A stretch of DNA of 64,000 nucleotides, from contig DATGLD010000038.1 of NCBI GenBank assembly GCA_035294305.1, positions 1-64,000 of the forward strand, given 5' to 3'. Source of the DNA: DASRBN01 sp035294305. Lineage in GTDB: Bacteria > Chloroflexota > Ktedonobacteria > Ktedonobacterales > Ktedonobacteraceae. A program made the translations under genes and the position numbers. Each line of letters begins with the position of its first letter. Within the stretch, counting starts at the first letter, position 1. Below are positions 53,665 through 63,039 of the stretch, one piece after another. Under the pieces are notes generated by a model. It saw nothing but the letters and a program-made list of their open reading frames with translations, had not been told where the DNA came from and made no database searches.

Positions 53665-55068
53665 TCATGCGGAAGGCTCCTTTTGAATGCGTGCGCGCTC
53701 TGCGGGAATGTCGACTTCTTCGCCGGCGAACTGGAAGATCAGGCGCATGGCCGTTTCGTCGCTGACCCAGCCCTGGGCTTTGGCCTCGGTGAGGGCGGCG
53801 ACGAGCATCTGTGTGGCATAGGCCAGCGTCTGGTGATCGGCGACATCGATCTCCGGGAAGATAATGTCGTAATGCGTATCGACCTGCTGCGCCAGTGCAC
53901 CGGCCTTGCGCGCTTCCAGCAGTACGCGGTCGAGGATGGTTCGCAGCATGGCGCGCATGACATACTGGCGGCGCTGGAACTTGAGGAATGTGGGCAGGCC
54001 CATTTCGGCGGCTGTGGCCCGGTTGCCGTAATCGCCATCGCTCAGGTAGTGTTCTGGAAGCTGGGCGCCAACTGCTATCATTAACTTTATAGCCCGACCG
54101 TCGGCCGAGGCGTCGTTAGCGCTGATCTCCGGCTTGACCGCCGACCATTGTTCCGCCTCATTGTGAATGATGACGCTGCCCGGCTCCGGCGGGTAGGCAT
54201 ATTCGGCCTTCTTGCGCTCGATGGCCTTGCGGTCCGCGCCGGATAAGCGGACATCCCACAGGAAGGCACCTTTGTACTTGTTGATGCGTACCCTATCGGT
54301 GAGCCAGTCCTTGTAGCGCCGCAACCAGGGCAATAATGTGGCCAGGTCGCTTTTGCCGCGCTTGGCATTGGAGACCTTGTTGATGCAGAACTGCACGACC
54401 TCTTCGCCGGCCTTAAACCACTCACCCTCGAAGCTGTGCGTATCCTGCGGTGTGACCGGTGCCGGATCGCCGGGCATCGTTGCGCTCGGACCGATGGGGC
54501 GGCGGTGAAAACGCAGCGGCGTCTCGATATCGTTGGGGTCGGTCTCAATCTCATCGATGATAGAGGGATCGATCTGGCGAATCTTGACGCGCCCATCGTA
54601 GGGGTTCACAAAGAAACGGATAAACTGCTCACCATACAACGACAATTCCGTGCAGAGGGCATAGACGCGCGTATCCATGTGGTTATCGGAATCGTTCCAG
54701 AAATCCATCAGGACCTGCTGCACCTCCGGCCTGCTTGCTGCGACAGTGACACCCTTTCCCAGCACGAAACTGGTGGTGATCTCAACAATGGCGAAGGCCA
54801 GCGGATTGGCGTTATAAGCCTCGTAACATAAATTATGTAACTCGAGATAAGTCGAGGGAATCACATCCTTCTGATACCAGTTGTCGCTGAGCCTTCGCCA
54901 GTAATAATCTTCTTCACCCCCTGTCGCGTATCTTCCCCAGTACCAGTCTTCCTGAGTTGGTGAGGAGGCGACATACGTAGGGTTAATCTGTTCCTGGATG
55001 TGCATGCTTGAGGCTGGTTCGTTCTCGTTGGCGGACTTGAGCCAGCGCAGGAAAGGGGGTAGCGCCAT
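53665..55068 (-). CDS. Phage portal-like protein
   Basis: The product (467 aa) is cytosolic with no signal. The layout resembles tailed-phage portal proteins: an N-terminal tail, LAFAIVEITTSFVLGKGVTV near 90, then LCTELSLYGEQFIRFFVN, a central wing region, and a helical region with LPEHYLSDGDYGNRATAAEMGLPTFLKFQRRQYVMRAML typical of SPP1-gp6-like portals. A portal forms the ring through which phage DNA is packaged and ejected. No capsid, terminase large subunit, protease or tail gene is present in the window, so this is an orphan or relic. The assignment is by pattern and should be confirmed. Confidence 0.72.
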   Translation of the reverse strand: MALPPFLRWLKSANENEPASSMHIQEQINPTYVASSPTQEDWYWGRYATGGEEDYYWRRLSDNWYQKDVIPSTYLELHNLCYEAYNANPLAFAIVEITTSFVLGKGVTVAASRPEVQQVLMDFWNDSDNHMDTRVYALCTELSLYGEQFIRFFVNPYDGRVKIRQIDPSIIDEIETDPNDIETPLRFHRRPIGPSATMPGDPAPVTPQDTHSFEGEWFKAGEEVVQFCINKVSNAKRGKSDLATLLPWLRRYKDWLTDRVRINKYKGAFLWDVRLSGADRKAIERKKAEYAYPPEPGSVIIHNEAEQWSAVKPEISANDASADGRAIKLMIAVGAQLPEHYLSDGDYGNRATAAEMGLPTFLKFQRRQYVMRAMLRTILDRVLLEARKAGALAQQVDTHYDIIFPEIDVADHQTLAYATQMLVAALTEAKAQGWVSDETAMRLIFQFAGEEVDIPAERARIQKEPSA

Positions 55069-55267
55069 GATGGATAGCTCCTGGTAAGGTATTGAGGACT
55101 ATGAACGGCAATTGTTCCGTAGGGGCGGGAGCGGAAGGGACGTGGAATTGGACCCTTGTGGTCGCCGTTGCCGGGGTAGACCTATTGAGATGAATGACGA
55201 AGCTTGCTCGTCTTCATGAGCTAGTATACATGAAAGCAAGCAAGCTGTCAAGGGTATTAGTTTTTGT

Positions 55268-56482
55268 TTAATCCACCGCACGTACAGCCGGGTGCACCAA
55301 TCCCATCGCAATAACACCCGCGCTAATGGCCCCACCAAGCACAAAGACCGGCGCTGCCCCCAACCGATCGGCAGCGATGCCCGCCAGCCCATAGCCGATA
55401 GGTGCAAGCGCCGTGGAGACTAGCATATCGATACTGGCAACGCGCCCCAACCTGCTGGCGGGAACGAACTCTTGCAATGTATTTATCCATGCCAGCCCTA
55501 ATGAAGTGTATGACGCGCCCTGGATCAGGAATGCCAGGCTTATTATGCTCGCGGGAAGCGGTAAGCCCGCGACCAGCAGCATCAGGCTGGCAAGAATCCA
55601 TGCCCCATAAACCAGCAGCCCGCGTCTCCACAGTCGCTTGAAGTGTCCGAGCCACAGCGCCGCGCTGATGGAACCGAGCGCGGACAGCGAGGTGAGAAGG
55701 GCATAGAGGCCAACCTGTGTCCCGAAGCGCTCTTTGACAAGCAAAGGCAATACTGCCTCATCGGGGCCGCTCAAGAAAATCGTGCTGACACAGGCAACCG
55801 CGATGGTGACCCACAGCCAGGGAGATTGCAGTACTGTGCTGATCCCTGTTTGGAGATCATGGAGCGCGCTCGTTCTTTCTTTTGAGATGGAATCGCCCTG
55901 TACAGGCTTGCTCGGAAGAACCACCAGGCAGGCCGCCGAAATAACGAAGGACGCGCCGTCCAGCGCAAATGCGAGCGGAGTTCCACCCAATGCAATGATT
56001 GCCGCGCCAATGCCCGGCCCGAAAATCTGTGCGACTTGCAGGCTGATGCTGCGCAGCGAGTTGGCGCTGGGCAGGTATTCAGTTGGTACCAGGTCGGGAA
56101 TCGCAGCAGTATAGGCCGGGTAGAAAAAAGCCTCTACAAGGCCAAAAATGGCACTCATCGTGCAGAGCTGCCAGAGTTCGAGCCGCTGCGTAAAGGCCAG
56201 CAACGCGATGATGCCAACGACCATTCCACGTGTAAGGTCGGAGGCGAGCATCAGGCGAACTCGCGGAAAACGATCCACGGCAACCCCTCCAATCAGGAGC
56301 AGCAGGAGCATGGGGGTCGTAGAACAGATCAGGACGATCCCCATGGCTGTCGCCGAGCCAGTTTTTTCGAGTACCCACCATGCCAGCGCAATCGTATAGA
56401 GGCTATCACCCAGGCGCGAGATGGTCTGCCCGCTCCACAGTAGGGCAAAGGAACGCCGGGAAAGTGCGCGAAATACGCTCAT
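55268..56482 (-). CDS. MFS transporter
   Basis: The product (404 aa) has about 12 membrane spans and belongs to the MFS_3/EntS-like group of exporters. The first loop has LWSGQTISRLGDSLYTIALAWW, typical of that group, and FPRVRLMLASDLTRG carries the conserved A-motif-like residues. Substrates of the group include siderophores and drugs, but here none can be named. It stands alone: 199 bp separate it from the portal gene and 33 bp from the next gene upstream on the same strand. Confidence 0.88.
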   Translation of the reverse strand: MSVFRALSRRSFALLWSGQTISRLGDSLYTIALAWWVLEKTGSATAMGIVLICSTTPMLLLLLIGGVAVDRFPRVRLMLASDLTRGMVVGIIALLAFTQRLELWQLCTMSAIFGLVEAFFYPAYTAAIPDLVPTEYLPSANSLRSISLQVAQIFGPGIGAAIIALGGTPLAFALDGASFVISAACLVVLPSKPVQGDSISKERTSALHDLQTGISTVLQSPWLWVTIAVACVSTIFLSGPDEAVLPLLVKERFGTQVGLYALLTSLSALGSISAALWLGHFKRLWRRGLLVYGAWILASLMLLVAGLPLPASIISLAFLIQGASYTSLGLAWINTLQEFVPASRLGRVASIDMLVSTALAPIGYGLAGIAADRLGAAPVFVLGGAISAGVIAMGLVHPAVRAVD

Positions 56483-56515
56483 TGTCGCTATGATTTCCTT
56501 TCATAACAGGCACTA

Positions 56516-57466
56516 CTACAAAGTAGGCAGCGTCAACTCGTGCAGCCCAAACTTCCAGTACAACAGGTTCGTCTCGATCATCCGCTGACCCGGATGATAC
56601 TGATCCCATGCCAGCATCGACCATACAGGTTGGGTCAGGCCCACGTATTTGAGGGCAGCGTCGAGATGCGCCAGTTCATAAGGCGAGAACGGGCGCACGC
56701 TGGTATAGCCCTCAAAGAGCGAGCGGTACAGGCCAGGGTCGAAGATTGCCCAGTAGCCCGAGCCGTCAGGTGCATCGACGAAACAGAAGCCGAGCATCGT
56801 CATCGCAAAATCCATCAATGCGGCGCTGACGCCGATTTCCTGCCAATCGACGAAGGCGACCAGCCTGTTGCCATCGAACAGGCAATTAGTCGTATCCAGG
56901 TCGCCATGCATGATGCTTTGTGGGAAGGTCGCGGGCCGGAAATCTTGCAGGGAGTGGAAGACGGCCAGTGTCTCGCGCAGCCGTTCGGGGCCGTACTTTG
57001 AGACTGCGGCCTCGAGTCCTTCAGGTAGATAACGTGCATCGAGCCAGTGCCGTTTCTCCGGCAGGCCATCGCACGGGACGAGATGGAGACGCGCAAGGTG
57101 CATGCCAACTTCGCGGTTAACAGCTTCTGAAAGTTTGGGCATTGCGCCCAGCAACCTGCGCATAACTACAGCATCGCAGTCCGGGCGAGAATAGCACATG
57201 GAACCGTCCGGAGCCTGAAGGTAATAGGCGGTCGCCTCGAAATGATATGCCTGCAGGCGCTGCAAGAAAGGCAGGCCGCGCAGCATATCCTCAAGCGTCG
57301 TATTGACGATGATCTTGAAAAGGTAGTCACCTTTTGTTGTATCGACGATGTAGTTCTCGTTGGTGCCAGGAGCGCGTTCAAATGATCGGACGTGGCCCAG
57401 GCCAAAATGGTTCGCGATGGCCGCCAGTTTTTCGTCCAACGTGCGTTCGGCCGGTGAAGTAGGCAT
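56516..57466 (-). CDS. APH-family phosphotransferase
   Basis: The product (316 aa) has the choline/aminoglycoside/homoserine kinase fold. The Brenner motif is SIMHGDLDTTNCLFDG, and the metal-binding Asp lies in VAFVDWQEIG. Members phosphorylate small alcohols or sugars with ATP, and some inactivate antibiotics. The LGHVRSFERAPGTNENYIVDT segment resembles homoserine-kinase-type or methylthioribose-type members. The substrate is unknown. The ATG at 57466 is chosen for a better spacing to AAAGGA; an in-frame ATG lies at 57472. It is likely cotranscribed with the MFS gene. Confidence 0.82.
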   Translation of the reverse strand: MPTSPAERTLDEKLAAIANHFGLGHVRSFERAPGTNENYIVDTTKGDYLFKIIVNTTLEDMLRGLPFLQRLQAYHFEATAYYLQAPDGSMCYSRPDCDAVVMRRLLGAMPKLSEAVNREVGMHLARLHLVPCDGLPEKRHWLDARYLPEGLEAAVSKYGPERLRETLAVFHSLQDFRPATFPQSIMHGDLDTTNCLFDGNRLVAFVDWQEIGVSAALMDFAMTMLGFCFVDAPDGSGYWAIFDPGLYRSLFEGYTSVRPFSPYELAHLDAALKYVGLTQPVWSMLAWDQYHPGQRMIETNLLYWKFGLHELTLPTL

Positions 57467-57916
57467 CAGCATGTTTCCTTTCTGTAATGGGAGTGCGAAC
57501 GCGGAAAGCGAACCAGGGGCAAGCAACTATACGTAGATGACCGTGGACTGCTCTCACGCTCGCCTCACGGTCTATCGATCTAGCAATTCAGCCAGGTAGT
57601 AAGAGAATCAAAAAGCCGCGGGCGATTGTTCAGCTTCGCCCGCGGCCGCTATGCTATTTTCTCTTGCAATTTAAAAAGCTCTACAGTCGAAAAAGGGCAT
57701 AGTATACCTATGGGCGACTGCATGAGGACTGCAATGTCCACAGCAGCGGGTGCGAAAACCGTGTTTGCGCATGAAATTCACCACAAAGCTGCCCATACTA
57801 TGCGAATAATCCTTTACTGCAAATGTCTACGAACCCGGTAGCGCTTCTACTGGCTCTTGTTGAAGAATACCTGAGTTTGAGCAAGATGTCAAGCGGACCC
57901 GGCCACTTGCTAAACG
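57467..57916. other. Gap with a minus-strand terminator
   Basis: No gene is supported in this 450-bp stretch. It contains the terminator of the sugar operon at 57610-57646. Short open frames here lack ribosome binding sites. Confidence 0.5.
57610..57646 (-). terminator. Rho-independent terminator of the sugar operon
   Basis: On the minus strand an 11-bp stem (57636-57646 with 57615-57625) with a 10-nt loop is followed directly by TTTTT (57614-57610). It ends the minus-strand transcript that comes from 57917 upward. Confidence 0.75.
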
Positions 57917-59269
57917 TTACAGGTGGAGCGAGACGAGGTAGAGGGTGGCGGCGGCGGTCCATGCCTGGAGACTACTGGCGTAGTAGTAGTCGACGAGGAC
58001 GTAGGGCTGGGTGATGCGCGGGGAACGTATCCAGGAGGAGGGCAGGACGACGTAGAGCTCGACCGGCTCATCAATAGAATGTATAGCTTGTAGAATAGTA
58101 TGGGCTATATGGCGTGCTTCATCCTGAAAGCCATAGCGCATCATACCGGCGGCGATGACCGCATTATCGAAAGGCCAGACGGCCCCACAGTGGTATTTGG
58201 AGGGATTGTAGTAGTAGGCGGTTTCGGAAAGCGTGCGAATGCCCCAGGGTGTGAGCAGGTCGGGCCGCAAGAGGCGCTGACAGATCTGTTGCGCCTGTTC
58301 TGCTTCGAGTCCGCCGCTCCAGAGAAGGTGACCGGGATTGGATGAGACCACTTCGATCTGTTTTTTGTTGCCGGCGAGAGCGATGGCGGGGAAGCGCTGG
58401 CCCGCGATCCAGAAGCGGTCAAGGCCCTGGCGCAATCCGGCGATGCGGCGTTGAATTTCCTGGAACTGTTTGGGGTCATTGTGTCCCAATGTTTCGGTGA
58501 GCTCGATATAAGCGGCAAAGGCTGCGAGGGCATATCCTTGCACCTCTATCCAGGCGAAAGGGTGAAGCAGGGTTTCACCGGCGCGCGGCTGGATCGATTC
58601 GCTGCTGTCCTTCCAGACCTGGTTGTCGAGGCCCATTCCATCCGGATTGCGGCGCAGGTATTCGACGAGGCCATCGTTGTCGAGATCGGACCATGCTAAG
58701 GCCCAGAGCAAGGCGGCTTGGATGTGCGGCCAGAGCTCTTCGAGCAAGTCGCGATCATGGAAGTAGGTGAAGACCTGCGCTGTCGTGATGAGAAAGAGGA
58801 AGGTGGCGTCGAACGCGCCGTAGTAGCGACCGTCGATAACAGGCCAGCGAGCGGCGAGCATGGGATGTGGGACGGGGTTCCAGTATTCGTGAATGATGCG
58901 ACCCGGCTGCTCTTCGTTGGTGTCATTGATGGCGCGTCCCTGGAGGCTTGCGAGGCCGCGCAGTACGTCGCGAGCGAGGCTATGCAGCCAATCATCGTAG
59001 GACGCGAAAGGCACGGTAGATGAGACGGGAAGGTTGTTTACCTCCAGGCCGCGCAGCTGCCGGCCAGCTTCAAGGGCGAGCAGGACAGTCCAGAGGGAGT
59101 CGCGGCCAAAGATCGCGTGGAAGAAACCGTTCTGGCCGCTTGCCATGACGCCGAGCGAGGTGCGGAGGGAGTGCAGCGCGGCCAGCGATTTTTCCCACAA
59201 GGTTGCCAGCACTGCACTGCTGAGATCGATCTCGCCATGTGAGTGAGTGTCTACTTTGAAGTTATTCAC
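57917..59269 (-). CDS. Glycogen debranching-like glucosidase (amylo-alpha-1,6-glucosidase type)
   Basis: The product (450 aa) is an (alpha/alpha)6-barrel glycosidase domain. Motifs include FFHAIFGRDSLWTVLLALE near 48-66, HEYWNP, GRYYGAFDATFLFL and DNDGLVEYLRRNPDGMGLDNQVWKDSSES, which match the catalytic domain of debranching enzymes and related GH63-like families. It has no signal peptide, so it acts in the cytosol on imported alpha-glucans or oligosaccharides. It starts 9 bp after the ABC permease gene and is the last gene of the operon. It lacks the N-terminal domain of full-length debranching enzymes. Confidence 0.85.
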   Translation of the reverse strand: MNNFKVDTHSHGEIDLSSAVLATLWEKSLAALHSLRTSLGVMASGQNGFFHAIFGRDSLWTVLLALEAGRQLRGLEVNNLPVSSTVPFASYDDWLHSLARDVLRGLASLQGRAINDTNEEQPGRIIHEYWNPVPHPMLAARWPVIDGRYYGAFDATFLFLITTAQVFTYFHDRDLLEELWPHIQAALLWALAWSDLDNDGLVEYLRRNPDGMGLDNQVWKDSSESIQPRAGETLLHPFAWIEVQGYALAAFAAYIELTETLGHNDPKQFQEIQRRIAGLRQGLDRFWIAGQRFPAIALAGNKKQIEVVSSNPGHLLWSGGLEAEQAQQICQRLLRPDLLTPWGIRTLSETAYYYNPSKYHCGAVWPFDNAVIAAGMMRYGFQDEARHIAHTILQAIHSIDEPVELYVVLPSSWIRSPRITQPYVLVDYYYASSLQAWTAAATLYLVSLHL

Positions 59270-59278
59270 TGCTGATAC

Positions 59279-60157
59279 TTATCCTTTTACACCGGAAGAT
59301 ACTGCCCCTTCAATGAAGTACCGTTGGAAGATGAAGAACAGGATCAGTATGGGAATAGTGTTGAACATCGAGGCGGCCAGCAGGAGCGCATACTGGGTGA
59401 AGTGTTCGGATTTAAAGAAGAACAATCCCAGTGGAAGCGTGTACATGTCCTGGGTGCCTAATGCGACCAGGGGCCACTGGAAGTCGTTCCAGGCGCCCTG
59501 GAATGTGATGATGGCCACGGCGGTGAGAGCAGGCCTGACCTGGGGGAGGATGATCTGGAAAAAGGTGCGCAGGCGAGACGCCCCATCAATAAAGGCCGAT
59601 TCTTCCAGCTCCTTGGGCAAGCCTTTCATGAACTGCACCATGATGAAGACCGAGAACGGCTGCGCCATTGCCGGAAGGATGAGCGCGAAGTAGGTGTTGG
59701 TGAGGTGCAGGCTATTGACCACCAGGAATTTGGGTATGAGGTAGATCGCCGAAGGGATCATCATGACGCCCAGCGTGAGGAGGAAGATGAAATTTCTTCC
59801 GGGGAAGCGCATGCGCCCCAGCGCATAGCCTGCCATTGCGGAGAAGATGACGTTGAGTACCATGGCACCAACGGCGTAAATGAAGGCATTCAACATCCAG
59901 CGCAAGAACAGCGGGTTGCTGAGAATGGTTGTGTAGTTGGACAGGATAAGGGGGTTGGGCCAGAGGGTGGGTGGAAAGGCCAGGACGTCGTGTTCAGTTT
60001 TGAATGAAGAGATGATCGTCAGGATCAGCGGCCCAATCGAGGTGATGGTGAAAATGATCAGGAAAATAAGGACGATCAGTTGCCACCAGCGTATGGTGGG
60101 GCGTTCTCTCTGTATTGTTTGCGCGGCTTCGATTGGACGTGCCTGTATTTGTGCCAT
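59279..60157 (-). CDS. Sugar ABC transporter permease (MalG/LacG-like)
   Basis: The product (292 aa) has six membrane spans and the EAA loop ELEESAFIDGASRLRTFFQIILPQVRPAL (about 194-222), which contacts the ATPase. It belongs to the CUT1 family of carbohydrate importers and forms the channel with the permease encoded just upstream (11 bp gap). No ATPase gene is present, so a shared MsmK-like ATPase encoded elsewhere is likely. Confidence 0.93.
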   Translation of the reverse strand: MAQIQARPIEAAQTIQRERPTIRWWQLIVLIFLIIFTITSIGPLILTIISSFKTEHDVLAFPPTLWPNPLILSNYTTILSNPLFLRWMLNAFIYAVGAMVLNVIFSAMAGYALGRMRFPGRNFIFLLTLGVMMIPSAIYLIPKFLVVNSLHLTNTYFALILPAMAQPFSVFIMVQFMKGLPKELEESAFIDGASRLRTFFQIILPQVRPALTAVAIITFQGAWNDFQWPLVALGTQDMYTLPLGLFFFKSEHFTQYALLLAASMFNTIPILILFFIFQRYFIEGAVSSGVKG

Positions 60158-60168
60158 GGTGAGACTCC

Positions 60169-61149
60169 TTATCGTGAAGTGTCAATATCAATAAAGCGGC
60201 GCTGTATGATGGTGACGATGAAAATGACGATGAAGAGAATGACGGACATTGCCGCAGCGAGGCCAAAGCGGCCATCGGAGAAGCCAGCGTTATAGATTTC
60301 CAGCATAGGAGTGAGGGTCGAATTGAGAGGCTGGCCGTTGGTCATGAACTTCGCCTGATCGAACATCTGGAAAGCGCCGATGGTTCCCAGCGCCACTACC
60401 AGGAAGATGGTCGGGCGCAGCAGTGGTACCGTGATGTACCAGAAAGTCTGGAAGCGGTTGGCGCCATCAACTTCGGATGCCTCGATCAACTCGCGTGGCA
60501 AATCCTGCAAGGCTGCGAGGAAATAAATCATGAATGAGGCGGCTGTTGTCCAGATATTGAGGAGCATCAGCGCGGGCAGCGCCCAGAACACATTGTTTAA
60601 CCAATCCGGCCCGTTGATGTGAACCAGCGAGAGGATGTAGTTAATGATCCCATCGGGATTATACAGCCAGAGGAAGATCAGCGCTGTGGCAACCGAGGAA
60701 GTCACTGCCGGCACGTAGAAGACGGTGCGAAAGATACCGCGCGCGCGCACTATGGCCTGTAAGACCAGCGCCATTGCGAGAGCGAGGATAGTTTGCCCGA
60801 TGACGACGAAGAAGGTGAACTTCACGATATTGATCATGGAAGTCCAGAAGTCGCTTAAGCTCACATTGGAAAGCTGGTTGAAGATAAAGGTGTAATTTCT
60901 CAGCCCGATGAATACCGGACCGGTAAAGCCGAGGTCAACGCGGAAGAAGCTTAACCCCAGCCCGAACAGTGAGACAAAGACGAGAAAAACGGCCAGTACT
61001 ACTAGATATGGCAGGAGGAAGAGGTAGGCGGCAATGGCTTCGGCACGTTCGCGGGACCTGCCACTGCCACGTTGCGCAGGCCGGCGGCTTTTTTCTGTTG
61101 TGAGTGCAGGAGCCGAGGACACAGATTGTCCTACCGGTTGAGTAGCCAT
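60169..61149 (-). CDS. Sugar ABC transporter permease (MalF/LacF-like)
   Basis: The product (326 aa) has six membrane spans after a basic N-terminus and the EAA loop LIEASEVDGANRFQTFWYITVPLLRPTIF. It is the second CUT1 channel subunit, partner of the preceding permease. The start at 61149 is set by AAGGAGACACTT; an ATG at 61194 would add 15 residues. It follows the solute-binding gene, but a 420-bp gap with a long inverted repeat lies between them. Confidence 0.93.
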   Translation of the reverse strand: MATQPVGQSVSSAPALTTEKSRRPAQRGSGRSRERAEAIAAYLFLLPYLVVLAVFLVFVSLFGLGLSFFRVDLGFTGPVFIGLRNYTFIFNQLSNVSLSDFWTSMINIVKFTFFVVIGQTILALAMALVLQAIVRARGIFRTVFYVPAVTSSVATALIFLWLYNPDGIINYILSLVHINGPDWLNNVFWALPALMLLNIWTTAASFMIYFLAALQDLPRELIEASEVDGANRFQTFWYITVPLLRPTIFLVVALGTIGAFQMFDQAKFMTNGQPLNSTLTPMLEIYNAGFSDGRFGLAAAMSVILFIVIFIVTIIQRRFIDIDTSR

Positions 61150-61569
61150 AAGTGTCTCCTTCGATTGGATTCCTGGCATGCATTTATTCAACAAGAGTTA
61201 CATGGTTTGTGACCTTTGACGACCGGGGATGTGATGTGCCTGTAAGGGCGGTTCTGGTGGTCTTCGCAAGGGCAGGTGTTTGATGGAAGCGGCAGATTTG
61301 CAGTAGGGGCCGGGCAGTGGTGGGTGGGGAGCCTGCTCCGCCCCGGGGTGCGGAGGGCCGGGTTGGATGGCTCCGAACTATGCCTTTCCCCCGCGCCTCC
61401 CAGAGCGGAACAGGTCGAATGACCTCGAACTATGACCCACCGCATCCCGGGGGGAACAAGCTCCCCCACCCCACATCCGTCACCGCTTTCAGCCCTACTG
61501 GTGCCAGCGCCTTACAAAACCTACATATGTAAGCCCTTGCGCTCGCCCTCTACGGGTTGCTACAGGCCA
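61150..61569. other. Intercistronic gap with long imperfect inverted repeat
   Basis: The gap separates the solute-binding gene from the permeases on the same strand. A GC-rich arm at about 61318-61360 (GGGTGGGGAGCCTGCTCCG) is imperfectly complementary to one at about 61437-61480 (GGGGGGAACAAGCTCCCCC). A direct-like pair GAACTATG sits at 61375-61382 and 61427-61434. No gene is supported. Confidence 0.55.
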
Positions 61570-62940
61570 TCATGGGGCCTGTAGCTGGCTGTCCACTTTG
61601 GTAGCCGCGTCATTGAGGGCTGACTGCGCATCCTGCTTGCCAAGCAGTACAGCATCTATGGCGTTACTGACGTCCGTGTGGATGGTGGCATCCTGCGGGC
61701 CATAGTAGTCGGCGTAACTGTATGGCGCGGCGTCGAAGAGAACCTTAAAGCCCGGGTTGGACGAGAAGTAGGGCGCGTTGGCCAGGCTCTTAAGGGTGGG
61801 CAAGGCAAAACCGGCGTTCAACTGGCTCTCCTGCACGGTTGTGCCGGTCATGTACTTAATCAATTCCCAGGCGGCCTCCGGGTGCTGCGTGCCAGAGTAG
61901 GCGGCCCAGGCATTAGTGAAGGTCAAATCGGCGCGCTTGCCGGTGGAGGCCACTGGCAAGGGAGCGATGCCGTACTGGACGTTTGGGTAGGTTGAGGACA
62001 GGAAGGGAAGCATCCAACCGCCCTCGATGACCATGGCGGCGCGCTCCTTGCCGAAGGCTTCACCGTTCCATCCCGCGCCTACTGTTGTAGGCAACGCACC
62101 GGTATTGTTCTTGAAGAAGCTGTCGTAGTAATTCAGCGCATCGACACCTTGCTGGTTGTTGAAGGTGGCCTGCGTGCCGTCTTTGTTAAGGACAGAGCCA
62201 CCATCTGCGAACAGGAAGGCGCCCCAGCGAGACAGGTCGGCGGAAAGGACAATACCGTAGACCGAGTTGGGGGAGCCAGGATTTTTGGTCAGCTTCTGGG
62301 CGTCATTCTGCAAATCGCTCCACGTCCAGTTGGCAGTGGGGAAAGGCACGCCTGCTGCCTGGAACATCTGCTTGTTGTAGAAGACACCCAGGCTGTTCCA
62401 GTCCTTTGGCAAGCCGTACACTTGCCCACCGGTGCAAACAAACGGGTTGATCAACGCCGAGTAATAGTCGCTGGCCTTCACGCCGTCTCGCGCCATGTAG
62501 GGCGACAGATTGAGCAGTTTGCCACCGCTGATGTACTCGCTGGACATGGCTGGCTGCAAGTAGAAGACGTCGGGAACAGTGTTGCTAGCGATATTGGCGC
62601 GCATCTTGGTGGGATAATCACCTGTGATAGGTGCCCAGGTGATGTGAATATTGGGGTGCAGCTTTTCGAAGTTGTTCAGGTTTTGCTGCACCAGCGCGTC
62701 TTCGGCAGGGGTCGAGGTCCAGCCGGAAACGGTCAGCGAGATATTGCCGCTTTCAGGTGCTGCGGCAGTCGTATTGGTACTGCTAGGACAGGCATTGTAG
62801 GGGTTACCCCCCGCAAGCCCTTGCTGGCTCACTCCGTTATTACTGCTTCCACCGCTACTACTGTTGTTGTTACCGCAGGCAGCCAGAATCAAGGTAAAGA
62901 TAACAAAGATGGGTACGAGCGTTGTAATGAGTCGTTTCAT
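61570..62940 (-). CDS. Sugar-binding lipoprotein of ABC transporter
   Basis: The product (456 aa) is a family-1 extracellular solute-binding protein. The signal peptide ends in the lipobox LAAC with Cys22 as lipidation site, so the protein is anchored to the membrane exterior. A Ser/Gly/Asn-rich spacer leads to the binding lobes (VSGWTSTPAEDALVQQNLNNF, NIHITWAPI, GEAFGKERAAMVIEGGWMLPF). It delivers oligosaccharides, probably alpha-glucosides given the debranching enzymes around it, to the two permeases. The start at 62940 follows AGGAGG; a longer frame from 63009 is unlikely. Confidence 0.94.
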   Translation of the reverse strand: MKRLITTLVPIFVIFTLILAACGNNNSSSGGSSNNGVSQQGLAGGNPYNACPSSTNTTAAAPESGNISLTVSGWTSTPAEDALVQQNLNNFEKLHPNIHITWAPITGDYPTKMRANIASNTVPDVFYLQPAMSSEYISGGKLLNLSPYMARDGVKASDYYSALINPFVCTGGQVYGLPKDWNSLGVFYNKQMFQAAGVPFPTANWTWSDLQNDAQKLTKNPGSPNSVYGIVLSADLSRWGAFLFADGGSVLNKDGTQATFNNQQGVDALNYYDSFFKNNTGALPTTVGAGWNGEAFGKERAAMVIEGGWMLPFLSSTYPNVQYGIAPLPVASTGKRADLTFTNAWAAYSGTQHPEAAWELIKYMTGTTVQESQLNAGFALPTLKSLANAPYFSSNPGFKVLFDAAPYSYADYYGPQDATIHTDVSNAIDAVLLGKQDAQSALNDAATKVDSQLQAP

Positions 62941-63039
62941 AACAAGCCTCCTGAAGGTGGCTTTGTGATAAGCCACGCTTTGTGTTGCCCGGTAGGCAAG
63001 CGACAGCACCCAAGAAGGAGAGTGAAGCGACTCACAGCG

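Noticed and set aside
53447..53668. 73-aa frame overlapping the portal stop by ATGA
   Set aside because: The overlap is attractive, but the product is dominated by Ser, His and Arg with no structure, and a more protein-like 42-aa frame overlaps it. Kept only as a mention.
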